Assembly (NCBI GenBank): GCA_016929465.1
Contig: JAFGIT010000316.1
Location: forward strand, 1 to 5,710
DNA from: JAFGIT01 sp016929465 [NCBI: Candidatus Coatesbacteria bacterium]
Lineage (GTDB): Bacteria; B130-G9
DNA: 5,710 nt
Direction: 5' to 3'
Numbering within the stretch: position 1 is the first letter of the stretch; every line of letters begins with the position of its first letter. Below, in pieces: positions 4,881-5,710 of this stretch. The translations under genes and the position numbers were made by a program. The notes beneath the pieces were generated by a model. The model worked only from the letters and a program-made list of their open reading frames with translations, was not told the origin of the DNA and ran no database searches.

Positions 4881-5710
4881 ATGAAGAATGTTGCACCAAG
4901 TGAATTGAAGAGACAAGCGTTGGCAGAGTTGTTGAGTGGAGGGAGTAGAGATAAGAGTGCAAGTTGTTTAGGGGAGTTCATTCGCTTGTCAGTAGAGAAG
5001 ACGCTTCAGGAGTTTCTGGAGAGCGAACAGGAAGAGGAATTAGGTCGGGCACGCTATGAACGAGGTGGAGAATCCGGTGTCTATCGGAACGGCTATGAGT
5101 CGGGGCGTTTGAAGACAGCGGAGGGTGTGATGGAGGTTCAGAAGCCCCAGATACGAGGTCTTGATGCACCATATCGTTCAGGGATATGGAGCAAGTTGAG
5201 CAGTGTTAGCGGAGCGCTTTCTCGCATCGTTATCGAGATGTATGCGTTGGGGATGAGCACGCGAGATGTGGAACAGGCATTAGAGAAGGCATTGGGTGGT
5301 TTCGTTATTTCTAAGAGTTCAGTAAGCGAGATCACAGCGGAGTTGACGGCGGAATATGAGGCGTTCAAAGCCCGTGATTTAAGCGGGTTCGATGTTGTTT
5401 ATCTATTCTTTGACGCTATCTATGAGCCACTTCGACGCTATGGGTGCAGGACAGGAGTTCTTTGCTGTTGGGGCTATCTCAGGGATGGTCGGAAAGTGTT
5501 GTTGGACCTTACGACGGCCAATACGGAGAGTTATGAGGCCTGCATGGATTTCGCTAGAGGTATGGTGAAGCGAGGTTTGAGAACGCCTCTAACGATCACA
5601 ACGGACGGCGCCTTGGGGATGATTAAAGCGGTCAAGGCGATGTGGCCGAAGAGCAAACGGATACGTTGCTGGTTTCATAAGATGCAGAACCTTCAGGCCA
5701 AGGTCCCATC
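4881..5710 (+). CDS. IS256-family (Mutator-type) transposase, 3' end outside window
   Basis: DDE transposase that cuts and joins the ends of its own insertion sequence. Seen: 276 complete codons, still open at the window edge; family members are usually about 390-420 aa, so the C-terminal third including the catalytic Glu is missing because of the window, not a visible mutation. Residues ~1-75 are the N-terminal DNA-binding part, followed by the typical RNGYESGRLKT segment. First catalytic Asp is Asp178 (FFDAIYEPLR), second is Asp242 (TTDGALG), and the family C-x2-H motif is Cys263-Trp-Phe-His266 (RCWFHKMQNL). The start ATG at 4881 is chosen because the strong Shine-Dalgarno AAAGGAG (4865-4871) lies 9 nt upstream. 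No frameshift or stop is seen in the visible part, so the element may be active. An inverted repeat flanks the ribosome binding site and may limit translation from outside transcripts. Confidence 0.93.
   Translation, partial: MKNVAPSELKRQALAELLSGGSRDKSASCLGEFIRLSVEKTLQEFLESEQEEELGRARYERGGESGVYRNGYESGRLKTAEGVMEVQKPQIRGLDAPYRSGIWSKLSSVSGALSRIVIEMYALGMSTRDVEQALEKALGGFVISKSSVSEITAELTAEYEAFKARDLSGFDVVYLFFDAIYEPLRRYGCRTGVLCCWGYLRDGRKVLLDLTTANTESYEACMDFARGMVKRGLRTPLTITTDGALGMIKAVKAMWPKSKRIRCWFHKMQNLQAKVP

Larger units (their letters stand above)
4781..5710 (+). mobile_element. IS256-family insertion sequence, left part (runs off window)
   Basis: The element is defined by its transposase ORF (4881 onward), which has the conserved features of IS256/Mutator transposases. 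The left end is estimated at about 4781 because the following ~30 bp (ggtcctgtcc..., with TGTAAAA at 4800-4806) resemble IS256-family termini, which often carry a TGTAAAA-like motif. The exact boundary, the right inverted repeat and the 8-9 bp target duplication cannot be tested here. The base composition of the ORF (purine-rich, many TTG leucine codons) differs from the two upstream genes, consistent with transfer. Confidence 0.75.

Overview
The window is bacterial DNA of moderate-to-high GC. It holds two tandem, co-oriented paralogous genes for large secreted proteins, followed by a non-coding stretch with a 9-bp minisatellite, and then the left part of an IS256-family (Mutator-type) insertion sequence that runs off the right edge. 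The organism cannot be named from the sequence. Sec-type signal peptides, Shine-Dalgarno sites and the mixture of secreted repeat-domain proteins, short tandem repeats and IS256 transposase fit an environmental bacterium, perhaps from a poorly cultured lineage; that last point is inference only.

Layout. Positions 1-38 are a near-perfect 38-bp palindrome (18-nt arms). Positions 39-311 carry no credible gene but include a small GC-rich hairpin (110-126) and a possible promoter (perfect TTGACA at 227-232). Gene A (312-2432, 706 aa) and gene B (2479-4593, 704 aa) are separated by 46 bp and are probably one transcription unit. Each has the same architecture: signal peptide, an unrecognised ~220-residue module, two Fn3-like beta-sandwich repeats, and a C-terminal FGE-sulfatase/SUMF1 domain. 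Positions 4594-4780 hold eight copies of a GTCCATNNN 9-mer, a cluster of GATC sites and a GC-rich hairpin. The IS256-type element begins near 4781, and its transposase ORF starts at 4881 and is still open at 5710.

How the parts may work together. The two paralogs lack the first of the two catalytic cysteines of true formylglycine-generating enzymes, and no sulfatase is present, so they are better read as exported binding or structural proteins using the FGE/C-type-lectin-like fold. The most interesting signal is in their last ~30 residues. There the scaffold residues are kept while the intervening residues differ almost everywhere between the paralogs, in the same segment and pattern as the variable region of FGE-fold targets of diversity-generating retroelements. 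No reverse transcriptase or template repeat lies in this window, and synonymous differences argue against a recent shared template, so this is a hypothesis. The second notable point is an inverted repeat in the IS leader that could hide the transposase ribosome binding site in read-through transcripts while leaving a transcript started inside the element free.
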